The translations under genes and the position numbers were made by a program. Positions 10,341 through 21,494 of a stretch of DNA of 64,000 nucleotides are shown here, piece after piece. Within the stretch, counting starts at the first letter, position 1. Each line of letters begins with the position of its first letter. The stretch comes from Pomphorhynchus laevis. Lineage: Eukaryota; Acanthocephala; Palaeacanthocephala; Echinorhynchida; Pomphorhynchidae. The stretch spans positions 124,001 to 188,000 of the forward strand of contig WNNJ02001593.1 in assembly GCA_012934845.2 (NCBI GenBank). Direction: 5' to 3'. The notes under the pieces are model-generated. The model searched no databases. It was not told the DNA's origin and saw nothing but the letters and a program-made list of their open reading frames with translations.

Positions 10341-11407
10341 CAATGCTGTTTTAGATGTTTCCCTCGCATCAACACCTGACTTCGCATCATATAATCCTAT
10401 TATTAAACCTACTCTCTCACACACTCCTCGTTCAACTACGTACCAAACTTCCATAAATCTTTCTCATTCTAACAATGCTAACGGTAAAGCTTTTCATCTT
10501 GTACCTCCTCTTTCCTATTCCTCCCCCAATCTAAATAAATCTCAAACTTCTTTATTCTCCTTACGTACTCCTTACTCGACCTCCCCTGTATCACTTCTCA
10601 ATAATTTACACCATTCCATCAAAATCATTTCCAGTAACATTTCCGATCAACTGATTTTACACTCCATTCCTGTCACTCATGCCCCCAACCTATTTTAATT
10701 CTCCTTACTCTACCTCCCACGTAACACTTATAAATAATTTACATCCTTCATTTAAAATCATATCAGGTCACATCTCTGATCAACCGATTCAACACCCCGC
10801 TCCTGTCACACTTGCTCCAATCAATATTAATTCTTTATCAAGCACCCCTGTTATTTCCACTTCTATCGGCTCATATACCTCGACTCCTACCAGCTGTGTC
10901 CGTCCACCACTTTCACGAAATCGTTTTCCTTCGAGCGATCGCTGTATAATCATATCAAACTTAAAGCTTTCCGAATCTGCTTCTCCACAATCTCGCCTCG
11001 ATGATGATGTATCTGCTTTCAGGTCTATCCTAGCAACCATACTTCCTGATGATAACCCATCACTCTTCAATAATATCGCTCCTGTATCCTTTATTCGTTT
11101 AAACAAATCCACTAAATCCAATCATCTCAGTCCTCCACTCTTAAAAATTGTTTTCCGACATAGTTCACATGCCTCTTCGGTACTCTCCCAACGTTTTAAA
11201 CTTCTTACCACTTCATCTACTTGCTTTCCTGACCGCTCCCCTTCTGATATTGCCCAGCTCAATTTAGCTCGCATTGAAAAACATCGACGTGAAACAAACG
11301 GCGAGTCATCCTTATCTATACGTAAAATCAACGGAAATTTTCACGTTCTTCACACAAGGCCAAAAATTCGATGGCGTCCCATCTCTCCCCCTTGTCTTCT
11401 TCGCTAG
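10340..11407 (+). CDS. CR1-P2 LINE ORF1 (nucleic-acid-binding protein, frame-shifted)
   Basis: Frame 1 runs to 10698 with low-complexity Ser/Thr/Pro/Asn text. Frame 2 (10679-11407) continues to a domain reading RCIIISNLKLSESASPQSRL, LLKIVFRHSSHASSVLSQRF, DRSPSDIAQLNLARIEKHRR and GESSLSIRKINGNFHVLHTR. The C-terminal half resembles ORF1 domains common in animal CR1-like elements (LLK...DRS...R..GE), also seen in CR1-R here. A 133-bp tandem duplication (starting at about 10569 and 10702) changes frame because 133 is not a multiple of three. Copy P3 has the same duplication, so it predates both copies. Role: RNA binding in the retrotransposition complex (family knowledge). Confidence 0.6.
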
Positions 11408-14138
11408 TCGATCTCGCTCCTAAGCATACTTTTCGTCTTAGTCTATTCAATATTCGCTCCATTCTTCATAAAGCTGATATGCTTCTCGATATCTTCGATC
11501 AATTATCTATCGATATTCTCTGCATTACCGAATCCTGGTACTCTGACTCCGACGATCTTGCTATTCGTCGTCTATGTCGCTCTGGTTGTTCTCTAGTTGA
11601 ATCAGCTCGTCAAATTACATCTCATACATTTACTGCGTCTAACCATGGCAGTATTGTTGCCATTGCTCGTCACCCAATGTCTTTACGTAAAATCAACGTT
11701 AACATCCGTTACACTTCGTTCGAATTACTCATATGCAGATTATCAACGCCTTTCCCTCTGGAACTTGTGATTGTATATCGTCCAGGTTCAGTTGCCCCAT
11801 CACGTATCTTCTTTAACGACCTTGCAGATCTTATGCGGTGCTCTCGGCGGTGCTCTCGACATCATTGCTGTACCTATCTGCTTCAATGACTATACTTCCT
11901 TGTCAATTACTGATCCTGGTTTGTCCGATCATTTCCTTGTCACTCTTACTCTTACTCGTCCCCATCCTCCTTCTCCGCCTTTACCATTATCTACACCAAG
12001 TCGACCCTGGAAGCTTCTCGATATCCCTATTCTCTGCACAGCCTTACTCAATTCTTCACTCTTTTCACTTCCTCTTAACTATCTCTCTCCCGATGATCTC
12101 TGCATTCTGTTTGATTATGAACTTACGTCGATCCTCAATAACCTTCTACCTAGTCGACTTCGACGTTCCCAGCGCTTGCGCCATGCTCCCTGGTTCGATT
12201 CTGACTGTAGTCTTTCTAAGCGTCGACTCCGTCACTCTTTTCGTATGTATAAACGCTTTCTTAAACGTTCACCCAACTCACTCCCTCCAAATCTTCGTGA
12301 TTCCTACTTTTCTCAACGCCGTTCACATCTCATTCTTATACGTACTAAACGTACTCTCTTTTGGCGAAATCAACTCGAGTCATCTTCCAACTCGAAATCT
12401 CATTGGAAAATCTTAAACTCAATTCTTTCACGATCATCTACCCCTTGTAATATAAATCCTGATGAATTTTCTTCTTATCTACAAACTAAGCTATCTAATT
12501 TACTTTCCCTACTACCCATAGCCCCCTTGTACCCACTCTTATCTTTAAATACTTCCCTCCCAGAACTATTCCACCTTCTTCCCGTTTCGTCTGATGAAGT
12601 TTCTTCGGTTCTGCTGTCATTACCTAATAAAACCTCTCCTTCTGACCCAATTCCCACTCACTTACTTAAAAATATCTGCACTTTTATCTTACCCTTCCTA
12701 ACCACATTGTTCAACTCGTCCATCCGTAGCTGTACATTTCCTTCCATCTGGAAATGCGCCACTGTTCGTCCTATCATCAAAAAGCAATCTCTCGACTCTT
12801 CACTACCATCTTCGTACCGTCCAATCTCACTTCTCCCAACCCTCTCTAAACTCCTTGAGCGTCTCGTTCTTAAGCAAGTTAATACATATCTCTATTCCTC
12901 TAACTTATTTCCTCCCTTCCAAGCCGCTTTTCGCTCTAATTACTCTACCGAAATTGCATGTCTTAAAGTTTATAACGACTTACTCATATCGCGCGATCAT
13001 AAATTATGTAGTGTCATAGTTTCTCTTGATCTATCGTCTGCTTGTGATATCGTCGATCTCTCGATTCTTCTACATCGCCGTCGTCATGATTATGGCTTAT
13101 CTTTACCCACTGTATCATGGTTTTCTTCATATCTGTCAAACCGTACATTTCGCGTCTATTCTAACTCTTCTCTCTCCCATCCTTCATCCATCCCGACCGG
13201 TGTTCCACAAGGCTCCGTATTAGGCCCTATGCTTTTCTCTCTTCTTCTCGGTGACTTGTCTTCGATTTCTCATAAATTTAACTTCCATGTTATGCAATAT
13301 GCTGATGACATTCTCATCTATGCTCATGCACCTGTTTATCGTATTCACGATCTTAGTGTTTCTGCTTCCGACTGTCTTGTCTCAATTTCCAATCATCTTT
13401 CTTCCCTTCGCCTTTCTCTGAATCCTGATAAATCCAAAATTATGTGGATCCTACCTCAACGCCTCGGCTTCGAACCTCCCTCCGTATCATTAAATTCTAC
13501 AATTCTTCCTATCGTTGATAATCTCGTTTTCCTAGGCTTCCATTTTGACAACCGACTTTCACTTAAACCTTTCGTTAGAGATAAAGTACGCTCATCTACC
13601 TTGATACTCCGCAATCCTCCGTCAAGTTCGTAGATTGATCGATTTCCCTTCTTGTATGACTCTCATATCATCTCTCCTTTTTTCTAGACTCGATTATTGT
13701 CTTAGTCTATTTTCCAACTCACCTAAATCCACTCTTCTTCCCCTACAACGCATCATCAACGCAGCTGTCCGAATTCTCCTCCGTCTTCGTCGTTTTGATC
13801 ATACATCCTATTATCTTGCTTCTCTCGATTTGCCTAAAATTTATTGTCGTGTTCAAATTCGTCTTCTTATCGTTGCTTTCCGCCTAGTAAAGTTTCATAC
13901 CCCTTCATTTCTCAACCTTCCTTTTCTTGATAATTCTCGTCCTGTTTACTGTTCCTTGCGTTCCTGTAATTCCCTTCTTTTACATGTCCCAAACTACTCT
14001 ACCTCCTTTGGACTCCGCTCCTTCCTGGTGGCTGCTCCTCTATCGTGGAATCATCTGCCCATTCATATACGCCAATCAACTTCCCTGCAGTGCTTCAAAC
14101 GACAAATCCGATCCCATTTTAAAAATTTAACTGCTTGA
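11371..14138 (+). pseudogene. CR1-P2 LINE ORF2: APE-type endonuclease and reverse transcriptase, damaged
   Basis: Endonuclease text starts at about 11420: FRLSLFNIRSILHKADMLLD, ILCITESWYSDSDDLAIRRL, VIVYRPGSVAPS. Compared with copy P3, a block of roughly 150 bp carrying the GDFNIRLD catalytic motif is missing at about 11836. LSDHFLVTLTLTR follows at about 11920 in another frame. The RT is open to about 13630: LPNKTSPSDPIPTHLLKN, YRPISLLPTLSKLLERLV, TGVPQGSVLGPMLFS, MQYADDILIYAHAP, LNPDKSKIMWILP. One more shift precedes the C-terminal part (13635-14138, LSWNHLPIHIRQSTSLQCFK). The endonuclease deletion makes it non-autonomous. This is the most complete P copy. Confidence 0.85.
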
Positions 14139-14218
14139 CTTTCTCATTTTTGTTTGTGGACTTGTAAGCGTACAGCTTGTACGCATTTGCCACATTAAAT
14201 AAATTTGTATTATTATTA
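14139..14218 (+). other. 3' UTR and tail of CR1-P2
   Basis: Short UTR with ttgtacgcatttgccacatt and a tattattattat tail, the same end as copies P1 and P5. It abuts the CXC-REL array motif attattatgggtt. Confidence 0.7.
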
Positions 14219-14287
14219 TGGGTTTTGTATTATATGGGTTTATTATTATGGGTTCAAGAAAATTTAACACTGTTCTAGCAAATTAGA
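14219..14287 (+). repeat. Array junction motif before copy D
   Basis: Contains tattattatgggtt (twice in variant form) and ctgttctagcaaatta at 14270-14285. The same pair of motifs separates copies D/E and E/F. It looks like remnants of a common target or a shared leader. Confidence 0.5.
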
Positions 14288-14451
14288 AGGACTGCGTTTC
14301 AGAGGACTGCGTTTCAGATGACCGCGTTTCAGAGGACTGCGTTTCAGAGGACTGCGTTTCAGAGGACCGCGTTTCAGAGGACTGCGTTTCAGAGGACTGC
14401 GTTTCAGAGGACTGCGTTTCAGAGGACTGCGTTTCAGAGGACGTAAGGTCG
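14288..14451. repeat. 15-bp minisatellite in leader of copy D
   Basis: About eleven tandem units of aggactgcgtttcag, two with accgcg in place of actgcg and one beginning atgacc. It lies between the junction motif and the copy D start codon. The shadow frame gives a repetitive SSETQ peptide that I do not treat as a gene. Confidence 0.9.
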
Positions 14452-14551
14452 TACACCCAGGGTACCTCCCGGTTTGAGCACTCGCGCGGAAGATTACAAC
14501 TTATTTTGTGACACAAAGACAATCGAAACTAACAATTGAACGTCGCCTTGT
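14452..14551 (+). promoter_or_regulatory. Proximal leader of copy D
   Basis: Contains gtcgtacacccagggtacct followed by cccgg. The leader of copy L (62157-62185) has the close variant gtcgtacgctcagggcacat followed by cccg. This conserved, more G+C-rich block near the start could be a promoter or structured RNA (inference). Confidence 0.4.
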
Positions 14552-17500
14552 ATGCCCAAAGGAATACCGTCTAACCAGAGGCTATGCTGTGGATGTAATG
14601 GTCCATCAGCAAAGTGCAAAGGTTGCAAATGTGCGAAGGCAGGAGCTCCTTGCGTTAATTGCCGTGCACCTGCATGTAACAATAGCGTGCATATTGGACC
14701 TCAGACAGTGTGTTTAACCTCTGCTGCTGAACCAGTAGGTAGAGTGGCGGATTTGAATCCCCTTACTGATAGTGGCAGTACACGGACAACTGATAATCCA
14801 ATTGTAGATAACTTGCACGACCCTGTTGATAGGCAGTCTCTTTCACTTCAGGCGATTTATGATGTGGTGATACAATGGAGGCCTAGTGCGATGCGACTCC
14901 CAAGATGTGCTGCGTCGAATGAATTCGTTGAAATGCTTGCTAGCCTCTATCAGATTGCAGCCGAAGCTGATAACCATGATATGTGTGCACTTAAAAAGGC
15001 CACTATTTTGTCCCGGTGCGTTTTGCAACGTCTTCCATCTAGAAAGGTGTCCGAGATCCGAAAAGCACTCGAGCGCAGAATCAGACTATGGAAAAATGGC
15101 AGATTCGTCGATGTTTTCAATGAGGCAAGAATATTACAGCGATGTTGCATGCCTATGCGTTCGAGCCCACGTATTGACGATTGGATAAAGCGCTATGTCA
15201 AGTTGGTCACAAGTGGAAAGCTGTCAGCGGCGACTGCCATATTAGAAGAGAACCAACAGTCGAGCATTCTAGATCCTGATTCGATTGTCGATGGTTTGAC
15301 TGTACGTGAACACCTGCAGAATCTACACCCAACAGCCGCAGATGCTGATGCGTCCGCTTTATTACAACGAGATTTGCCGAATGTTAGAGAGCATCATCCT
15401 TCGCTCTTCTCTGTCATAGATGGGGAAGCTATCATCCGAGCGGCCAACAAAACCTCAGGTGGAGCTGGCCCATCAGGGCTGGATGCGATGGCTTGGAGAC
15501 AACTCTTGAATAGCTTCTCCGTGCATTCCAAGGCTCTAGCGGATGCTTTGGCAAATTTTGCAGTGAGCCTTAGCACTATTCAACTCAGCCCTCGGATGTT
15601 AGAGGCGTTTACTGCTTGCCGGTTGATATCAATACCAAAGAATAATGGGAAAATTAGACCGATTGGTGTATCAGAGGTTGTTCACCGCATTGTCAGTAAA
15701 ACCATATTGTCCTGCGTCAAAGATGATCTTCAAGACGTAGCCGGGATTGTCCAACTTTGCGCATCCCAGCGAAATGTGATCGATTTTGCGTTTCACTCGC
15801 TTCGCGATACGTATTCTTCTAACCAGAGCTATGGACTTCTCGCTGTCGACGCTAAGAATGCGTTCAACTCTGTCAATCGAAATGTTATGCTACACAATAT
15901 CAAACACACTTGCCCTGGGCTAGCACAGTCCTTATCTAACATTTATGCGGGCGACGCAGAACTGGTACTTGGTGGTGGATCTTTAGCATCGTGCGAGGGA
16001 GTAACCCAGGGAGATCCCTTAGCCATGGCTGCCTTCGCAATGGCATCCTTACCATTGATAAGTATGATCAAGCAAGTCGTGCCAAACATTGTTCAGCGTT
16101 GGTTTGCTGACGATGCGAATTTTGTAGGTTTGCCTGAGGATCTGTTGCGTGTATGGCAACTTCTCCAAATCCAAGGACCAAAATTCGGATATAATGTGAA
16201 CCCTAGCAAAACCAAGATGCTCCTTCATCCGCAATCCGAAGGGGTGTATCCACTTCCCGCAGACATTGAGACACGGTTCGATGGCATCGAGGTGCTTGGT
16301 GCGCCAATTGGCTCAGGCGAATTTGTAAAGGAAATTACAAAAATTAAAATATTAAAGTGGACTGAGCTTGTTTCTCGTATATCTACTGTATCACGATTTG
16401 ATCCCCATGCTGCTTTCTCAGGATTCAATAAGTCAATACAATGGAAATGGACACACTTTATGAGATCGACACCAAGTGAAACGGATCTGTATTTGTCCTT
16501 ACGGGATACTATATTCAGTGGTTTGGCTCCCTCACTTTTCGATCAAGATCTAAACTCAGTTATGCACGCGTTGATTTCGTCACCAATTTCAAAGGGTGGA
16601 ATGGGCATTGTTGATCCAGTAAGCGCAGCTTTGACCGAGTTCGAAAGCTCGAAAAAATTTTGTAAAACATTTGATAGTGGGCTACAAGGTGATCTTCTCA
16701 GGGATGCTCAGAATAACTTGACAAAAGAGTTGAATCAAGAACGACAAAAAGTTGTGGATGAGCGTTTGGCATACATTCGATCAATCTTACCCGCCTCAAT
16801 GCATCAAGCCCTGGAATTTGCACTGGGACAGGGTGCTTCCTCTTGGATTAGTGCAGTTCCAGTGAAAGCTGAATTCAGTCATTTGTGTCCACATGAATTC
16901 AGAGATGCTCTTGCGTTGCGATATGGCTTTGACCCTATCGGGATTCCCAAGGACAAGTGTGTGTGTGGTGATGATGCGAAACTCCCACATTTGCTTTCGT
17001 GCAAGCGAGGAGGTGTTGTAATAACAAGGCATAACGCCTTACGCGATTTCTTGGCCACCGAAATATCACAGGTGTGTACTGGGGTTGGTGTCGAACCGAT
17101 ATTACAACGGGTAGATAGTGATCACTGTTTTGATCATCGGGTCACTTGTCGAAGTGACGACGCGCGACTCGACATCGTCTGCATTGGGCTTTCTGACGCC
17201 AGATATGAGCGAACGTTCTTTGACGTTACGGTTTTCAACCATTTTGCTCCATCGTGTGCGTCTACGAGAAAAGCTGCATTTGATTTTCATGAAGCGAGAA
17301 AAAGATCAAAATACGCGGAACGTATCATCGATATCGAAAGGAGTAGATTTATGCCGCTGGTGTTCACGGCTTCTGGTGCTGCGGGACCCGACGCCATGGT
17401 TTTGCTCAGGACAATTGCTCGATTGCGTTCATCACGTGGGAATAAAAGCTATGCTGAATGCCTGTGTGGCCTCAGAAGGTCCATAAGTTTGCTGCTGTGT

Positions 17501-17599
17501 CGTGCTGCCTCACATGCAATCAGAGGGTGCCGGTCGACTAGGGGTCACCCATATAGTCGTGGATCCGAACGGATGGATGATTCTAATGTTTTAGAATAA
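14552..17599 (+). CDS. CXC-REL non-LTR retrotransposon protein, copy D (intact, 1015 aa)
   Basis: Uninterrupted ORF with the complete domain order. Cysteine cluster at residues 12-42 (RLCCGCNGPSAKC, then CKCAKAGAPCVNC and APACNN). Segment LERRIRLWKNGRF near 170. GGAGPSGLDAMAW near 305. RT with IRPIGVSEVVHRI near 370, VDAKNAFNSVNR near 430, VTQGDPLAMAAF near 485 and FADDANF at 518-524; the first palm residue is F, not Y. GASSWI near 767. Knuckle CVCGDDAKLPHLLSC near 807 followed by RHN. REL core DDARLDI near 868 and ERTFFDVTVFN near 885. Predicted to nick DNA and prime reverse transcription. It is more G+C-rich than copy A. The ATG is 8 nt inside the leader of another small frame and directly precedes the cluster. 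Confidence 0.88.
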   Translation: MPKGIPSNQRLCCGCNGPSAKCKGCKCAKAGAPCVNCRAPACNNSVHIGPQTVCLTSAAEPVGRVADLNPLTDSGSTRTTDNPIVDNLHDPVDRQSLSLQAIYDVVIQWRPSAMRLPRCAASNEFVEMLASLYQIAAEADNHDMCALKKATILSRCVLQRLPSRKVSEIRKALERRIRLWKNGRFVDVFNEARILQRCCMPMRSSPRIDDWIKRYVKLVTSGKLSAATAILEENQQSSILDPDSIVDGLTVREHLQNLHPTAADADASALLQRDLPNVREHHPSLFSVIDGEAIIRAANKTSGGAGPSGLDAMAWRQLLNSFSVHSKALADALANFAVSLSTIQLSPRMLEAFTACRLISIPKNNGKIRPIGVSEVVHRIVSKTILSCVKDDLQDVAGIVQLCASQRNVIDFAFHSLRDTYSSNQSYGLLAVDAKNAFNSVNRNVMLHNIKHTCPGLAQSLSNIYAGDAELVLGGGSLASCEGVTQGDPLAMAAFAMASLPLISMIKQVVPNIVQRWFADDANFVGLPEDLLRVWQLLQIQGPKFGYNVNPSKTKMLLHPQSEGVYPLPADIETRFDGIEVLGAPIGSGEFVKEITKIKILKWTELVSRISTVSRFDPHAAFSGFNKSIQWKWTHFMRSTPSETDLYLSLRDTIFSGLAPSLFDQDLNSVMHALISSPISKGGMGIVDPVSAALTEFESSKKFCKTFDSGLQGDLLRDAQNNLTKELNQERQKVVDERLAYIRSILPASMHQALEFALGQGASSWISAVPVKAEFSHLCPHEFRDALALRYGFDPIGIPKDKCVCGDDAKLPHLLSCKRGGVVITRHNALRDFLATEISQVCTGVGVEPILQRVDSDHCFDHRVTCRSDDARLDIVCIGLSDARYERTFFDVTVFNHFAPSCASTRKAAFDFHEARKRSKYAERIIDIERSRFMPLVFTASGAAGPDAMVLLRTIARLRSSRGNKSYAECLCGLRRSISLLLCRAASHAIRGCRSTRGHPYSRGSERMDDSNVLE

Positions 17600-17700
17600 A
17601 TAATAATACATAACAATGTTAAATGTATATTGGCCCATTTGAGGGAACCATATGTTGTAATTAATAAGATATTAAAAAAAATAAAAAATTATGGGTTTAA
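17600..17700 (+). other. 3' UTR of copy D with conserved stem-loop
   Basis: ggcccatttgagggaacc at 17632-17649 is the family stem-loop (loop ATTTGA). It is followed by an A-rich tail and then attatgggttt, the array junction motif. Confidence 0.6.
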
Positions 17701-17991
17701 TTTATTATTATGGGCATAATTTATTATATAAATTATGCACGGTAGTACATAATTTATAACTGTTCTAGCAAATTACAATCTTTTGTAGAAAAATTTATAA
17801 CTGTTCTAGCAAATTACAATCTTTTGACCTTAAAAAAAATTGGTTTCTGATAAGCATACATTGTTGATTAAAGTTACTTACAAAATACAGTATACAACAC
17901 ATTGAATATACACTAACGATTATCCAGGAGTGCGCAGCCTCTACGCATAAAAACTTTGTAAATTCGGATTGACCACAAGTATTCATCCAAC
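17701..17991 (+). promoter_or_regulatory. Junction and leader between copies D and E
   Basis: Holds tattattatgggc, ggtagtac and two tandem copies of a 41-bp unit containing ctgttctagcaaattaca (17760-17777 and 17801-17818). Then come ttggtttctgataagcatac and ttgattaaagttacttac, both with relatives in the A, F, G and L leaders. The copy E ATG follows at 17992. Confidence 0.5.
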
Positions 17992-20900
17992 ATGGTGAGA
18001 GGTAAACCCTCTAGTGAGAGTAAATGTTGCCAATGTAATGGCCCCTCTGCTGTCTGTAAGGGATGCCGCTGCGCCAAGGCAAATAAATCGTGCGTAAACT
18101 GTCGCGCAGTTGGTTGCAAAAATAAACATACAAGACCTGTCCAAATAAACCACAATCTCAATGCAAACACCATTCCGACAAGAAGCGCATTGTTGACCGA
18201 TTATCACATCCCTGCCATTCCCATCGCGGACACGTCCGGTAGCAATCACTCATGCAATAAAAAATCAATAAATGAACTATATAACATAGTCATTCACTGG
18301 AGACCTAACCTGATCATTTTACCTCGATGTTCCGCTAGCAATGAGTTCATCAACATTTTAAGCAATTTTTACGATAGGGCAGCCGACGACGTCAAGCGTA
18401 CTGAAGTCGAGCTACGAACTGCAAAAATTTTTTCTCAGTGTACTGCAAAGAATTCCCTCAAGAAAAATCACTCTAATCCGTAAAACATTAGAACGCAGAC
18501 TAGTATCCTGGAAGGCTAAAGATTTTGATGTAATTTTCGAAGAAGCACAGTTTATTCAAGACAACCTAAAGTTGCGACGTCCAACGAAGCGACTAAGCTG
18601 GATATCACAATACCAAAATCTCATGACAAAAGGCCGCATTAGAGCTGGAACATCGATTCTGGAAGATAGCCTCGAGTCTGGTGTTCTACTCCCTGACCAT
18701 ATTATAAATGGTGTTTCTGTGCTATCTTTGCTTGAGGACCTGCATCCCGATGCAATTTCAGCTCCTCCTGATGTGCTGTTATCGTCCCCATTTCCGGGTA
18801 CCAAAACCAATCACCCCTGCCGCTTCTACGCCTTAGATGAGACATCTATTATTAGATCAAGCAGACAAATCAAAGGTGCAGCAGGTCCGTCTGGGCTTGA
18901 TGCGGCGTCTTGGAAACAAATGCTTGCAGATTTCGGCGCTGCTTCAAGCTCACCAGCCAAGGCCATAGCCAGGTTTGCTATATTCGTTGCCACTGTAGAA
19001 ATCCCGCCTAACGCCCTCGATCCTTTTACTGCATGTCGTCTAGTCGCACTCGAAAAAAAGTCAGGAGGAGTTCGGCCAATTGGAATCTGCAATACCGTCA
19101 GACGTATCATTAGTAGAGCGATCCTGGCTATAATTCGCAACGATGTACAAGACGTGGCAGGAGTTACACAGCTAGGGGCCTCGCAAAGAGGTGGCATCGA
19201 ATTGGCCATTGAGAAGCTAAAAACGAAATTGAACATATCTTCCGATATGTGTATTATGACAATAGACGCTACGAATGCCTTCAACCGGATAAACCGTGCC
19301 GTGGCACTTCACAACATAACATATGTATGTCCGGCTCTCTCCTGTTCACTGCGCAATATTTATGCTAGTCCTTCTGAGCTTACAATTGACGAAAACAGCA
19401 TTTTCTCAGTCGAAGGGTTCACCCAAGGTGACCCATTTGCGATGGCTGGATTTGCAATGACATCTCTTCCTCTTATCGAAACGATAAAACGCCAAGTACC
19501 ATCCGTTTATCAAATATGGTATGCCGATGACGCCAACTTTGTCGGACCACTGGATGTGTTGAGGCAAGTTTGGGATGCCTTTAAAACAGAGGGACCAAAA
19601 TTCGACTATTTTACTAACCCACACAAATCTAATATTCTGTCTTACTCTCCGATACATAATGATCTTCTCCCTGATTCTAGTATCAATTCAACAACAGCTG
19701 GCATAGATGTTCTGGGAACCTCAATTGGTTTTGACGATTACGAACAATCTTCTACCGCAATCATGTTTGCAAAATGGAAAGCTCTTGTCGAGCGTCTGAG
19801 TATGGTGGCCAGAATCGACCCACACGTAGCCTACGCTGGCATGGTTCACTCGATCCAGTCGAAATGGATTCACATAATGCGCACATGCCGCTCAGTCGAC
19901 AAAGTGTGGTCCGACCTCGAAGAATTTATCAAATCGCAATTGCTGCCTCTTCTGGCAACTTTCAAGCCGAACAAGGAGATGACGGATATTTTGTGCTCAC
20001 CTCTTGAATTTGGAGGTATCGGGATAAACTCGCCAACTTTCGTTGCCACACTTGAACAAGCATCAGCGACAATGTTGGTTTCCTCATATGTCGATGAGGT
20101 GACTGGCGACAACCTACGAGAAAAACAAAATGCAATCCTCCGCGAAATCACTCAATTCCGGTTCAATTCACAAGAACGCGCCTCAAAGATTATTAGCAAA
20201 CTAGCCCCAGTCACCCAGAATTCCATTAAACATGCAGCACACCACGGTGCGTCTTCTTGGCTAAGCGCCTTACCACTGCGACAAGAACAATTCTATTTGT
20301 CAGCAAACGAATTTCACGACGCACTTAATGCACGGTATGGCAGTATCGAGCCTGAGATTGAAACGTGTAATTGTTACTGTGGCTCGAAGATCAATCTTCC
20401 CCATGCACTATCATGCAAACATGGTGGTCTTCCGATTATTCGCCATAATGCGGTTCGGGACACTATAGCATCAGCGCTAAGCCAAGTTGCTCACAACGTT
20501 GGGATTGAACCGGAGTTATCCAACGTTCCCGAGAGCACTCGTTTTGAAAATCCAGCGACTACTACCAAACAATGTGCCCGTCTGGATATTGTCTGCTCCG
20601 GTTTACACGGATCTCGATTCGAGCGGACGTTCTTCGACGTCAATGTCTTTTCCTCTCATGCTCAATCGAACACAACACGCAGTCCTGACAACGCTTTCGA
20701 TTATAACGAAAAAAGAAAAAAAACCAAGTACCTCGAAAGAATCCGAAGGATAGAAAACAGCTCCTTTATCCCGTTCGTCTTTTCAACATCAAGGGGTTTC
20801 GGCAAAGAAGCTAGTATGCTAGTAAAGACTATTGCGACCGCTTTAGCACAACAAGGACACATACGCTACAGTGATATAGCTATTAGACTAAAAAGAAAAA

Positions 20901-21010
20901 TAAGCTTTGAAATTGCTCGGTCAATATCGGCCTGTCTCCGGAGTCCACGGTCAACACGAGGTACTCCCATGCGTAGTACATTCAAACACCCAGCCGACTC
21001 GTCTTCGTAG
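17992..21010 (+). pseudogene. CXC-REL LINE copy E, one frameshift
   Basis: Starts MVRGKPSSESKCCQCNGPSA with the full cysteine cluster (CRCAKANKSCVNC). The frame changes once at about 18444, where QCTLQRIPSRK is expected and two bases appear lost. It then runs open from 18446 to 21010 (the frame used from 18572). Motifs: KGAAGPSGLDAASWKQML, GVRPIGICNTVRRI, IDATNAFNRINRAVAL, FTQGDPFAMAGFAMTSL, IWYADDANFVG, GASSWLSALP, CYCGSKINLPHALSC with IIRHNAVRD, ARLDIVCSGLHGSRFERTFF. RT and REL motifs are all present, so only the single shift separates it from a complete ORF. Copy K is the nearest relative in this window. Confidence 0.85.
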
Positions 21011-21115
21011 CTGTATCCAGTATCCAATTCAGCAGTTTATTGCTCGACATTTTTGGACCCATTTGCGGGTAACCTTGATTGTATGCTTTACTAAAACAAA
21101 ATTTTCCGTTTTTTA
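21011..21115 (+). other. 3' UTR of copy E with conserved stem-loop
   Basis: ggacccatttgcgggtaacc lies at 21055-21074. Relative to copies A, D and G both flanks changed together (ACCC with GGGT), which keeps or lengthens the stem. A T-rich tail follows. Confidence 0.6.
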
Positions 21116-21316
21116 ATTATGGGTAGTACAAAAATTTTGAAGAAAATTTATAACTGTTCTAGCAAATTACAATAAAATAACATACAACTGCAATTGGTAC
21201 AGAAAGCCGTTGCTCCTGCGAAACCTATTTATTATTATCACTACTAATAGTGACCTAAAAAAATTTTGGTTTCTTATAAACATACACAAATTACATTTGA
21301 GATAAAATAACATACA
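21116..21316 (+). promoter_or_regulatory. Junction and distal leader between copies E and F
   Basis: Begins attatgggtagtaca, then ctgttctagcaaattaca at 21154-21171, then ttttggtttcttataaacat and acatttgagataaaataac at 21292-21310. All recur in other leaders of this family in the window. Confidence 0.5.
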
Positions 21317-21428
21317 AAGAACGATTATAGAAGAACGATTATAGAAGAACGATTATAGAAGAACGATTATAGAAGAACGATTATAGAAGAACGATTATAG
21401 AAAAACGATTATAGAAGAACGATTATTA
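21317..21428. repeat. 14-bp minisatellite in leader of copy F
   Basis: Eight tandem units of aagaacgattatag, one with aaaaac and the last ending in att. It sits in the same place relative to the ORF as the unrelated 15-bp array of copy D. Confidence 0.9.
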
Positions 21429-21494
21429 TTATTAAAATTTATAACTGTTCTAGCAAATTACAGTGCAATTCAATTCTGTTCTTAAACAAAATAA
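21429..21494 (+). promoter_or_regulatory. Proximal leader of copy F
   Basis: Second copy of ctgttctagcaaattaca (about 21445-21462), about 30 bp before the copy F start codon. Confidence 0.45.

Noticed and set aside
14288-14451. CRISPR array (also considered at 21317-21428)
   Set aside because: Units are directly adjacent with no unique spacers, in a eukaryotic retroelement leader.
14283-14522. A Ser/Thr/Glu/Gln repeat protein on the - strand (SSETQ units)
   Set aside because: It is the translation of the 15-bp minisatellite in one frame and has no other coding support.
18826-19284. Long - strand frames opposite the CXC-REL RT (e.g. 18826-19284, 57155-57775)
   Set aside because: Antisense shadows of the conserved RT; no recognisable domain, and they follow the codon pattern of the + strand gene.
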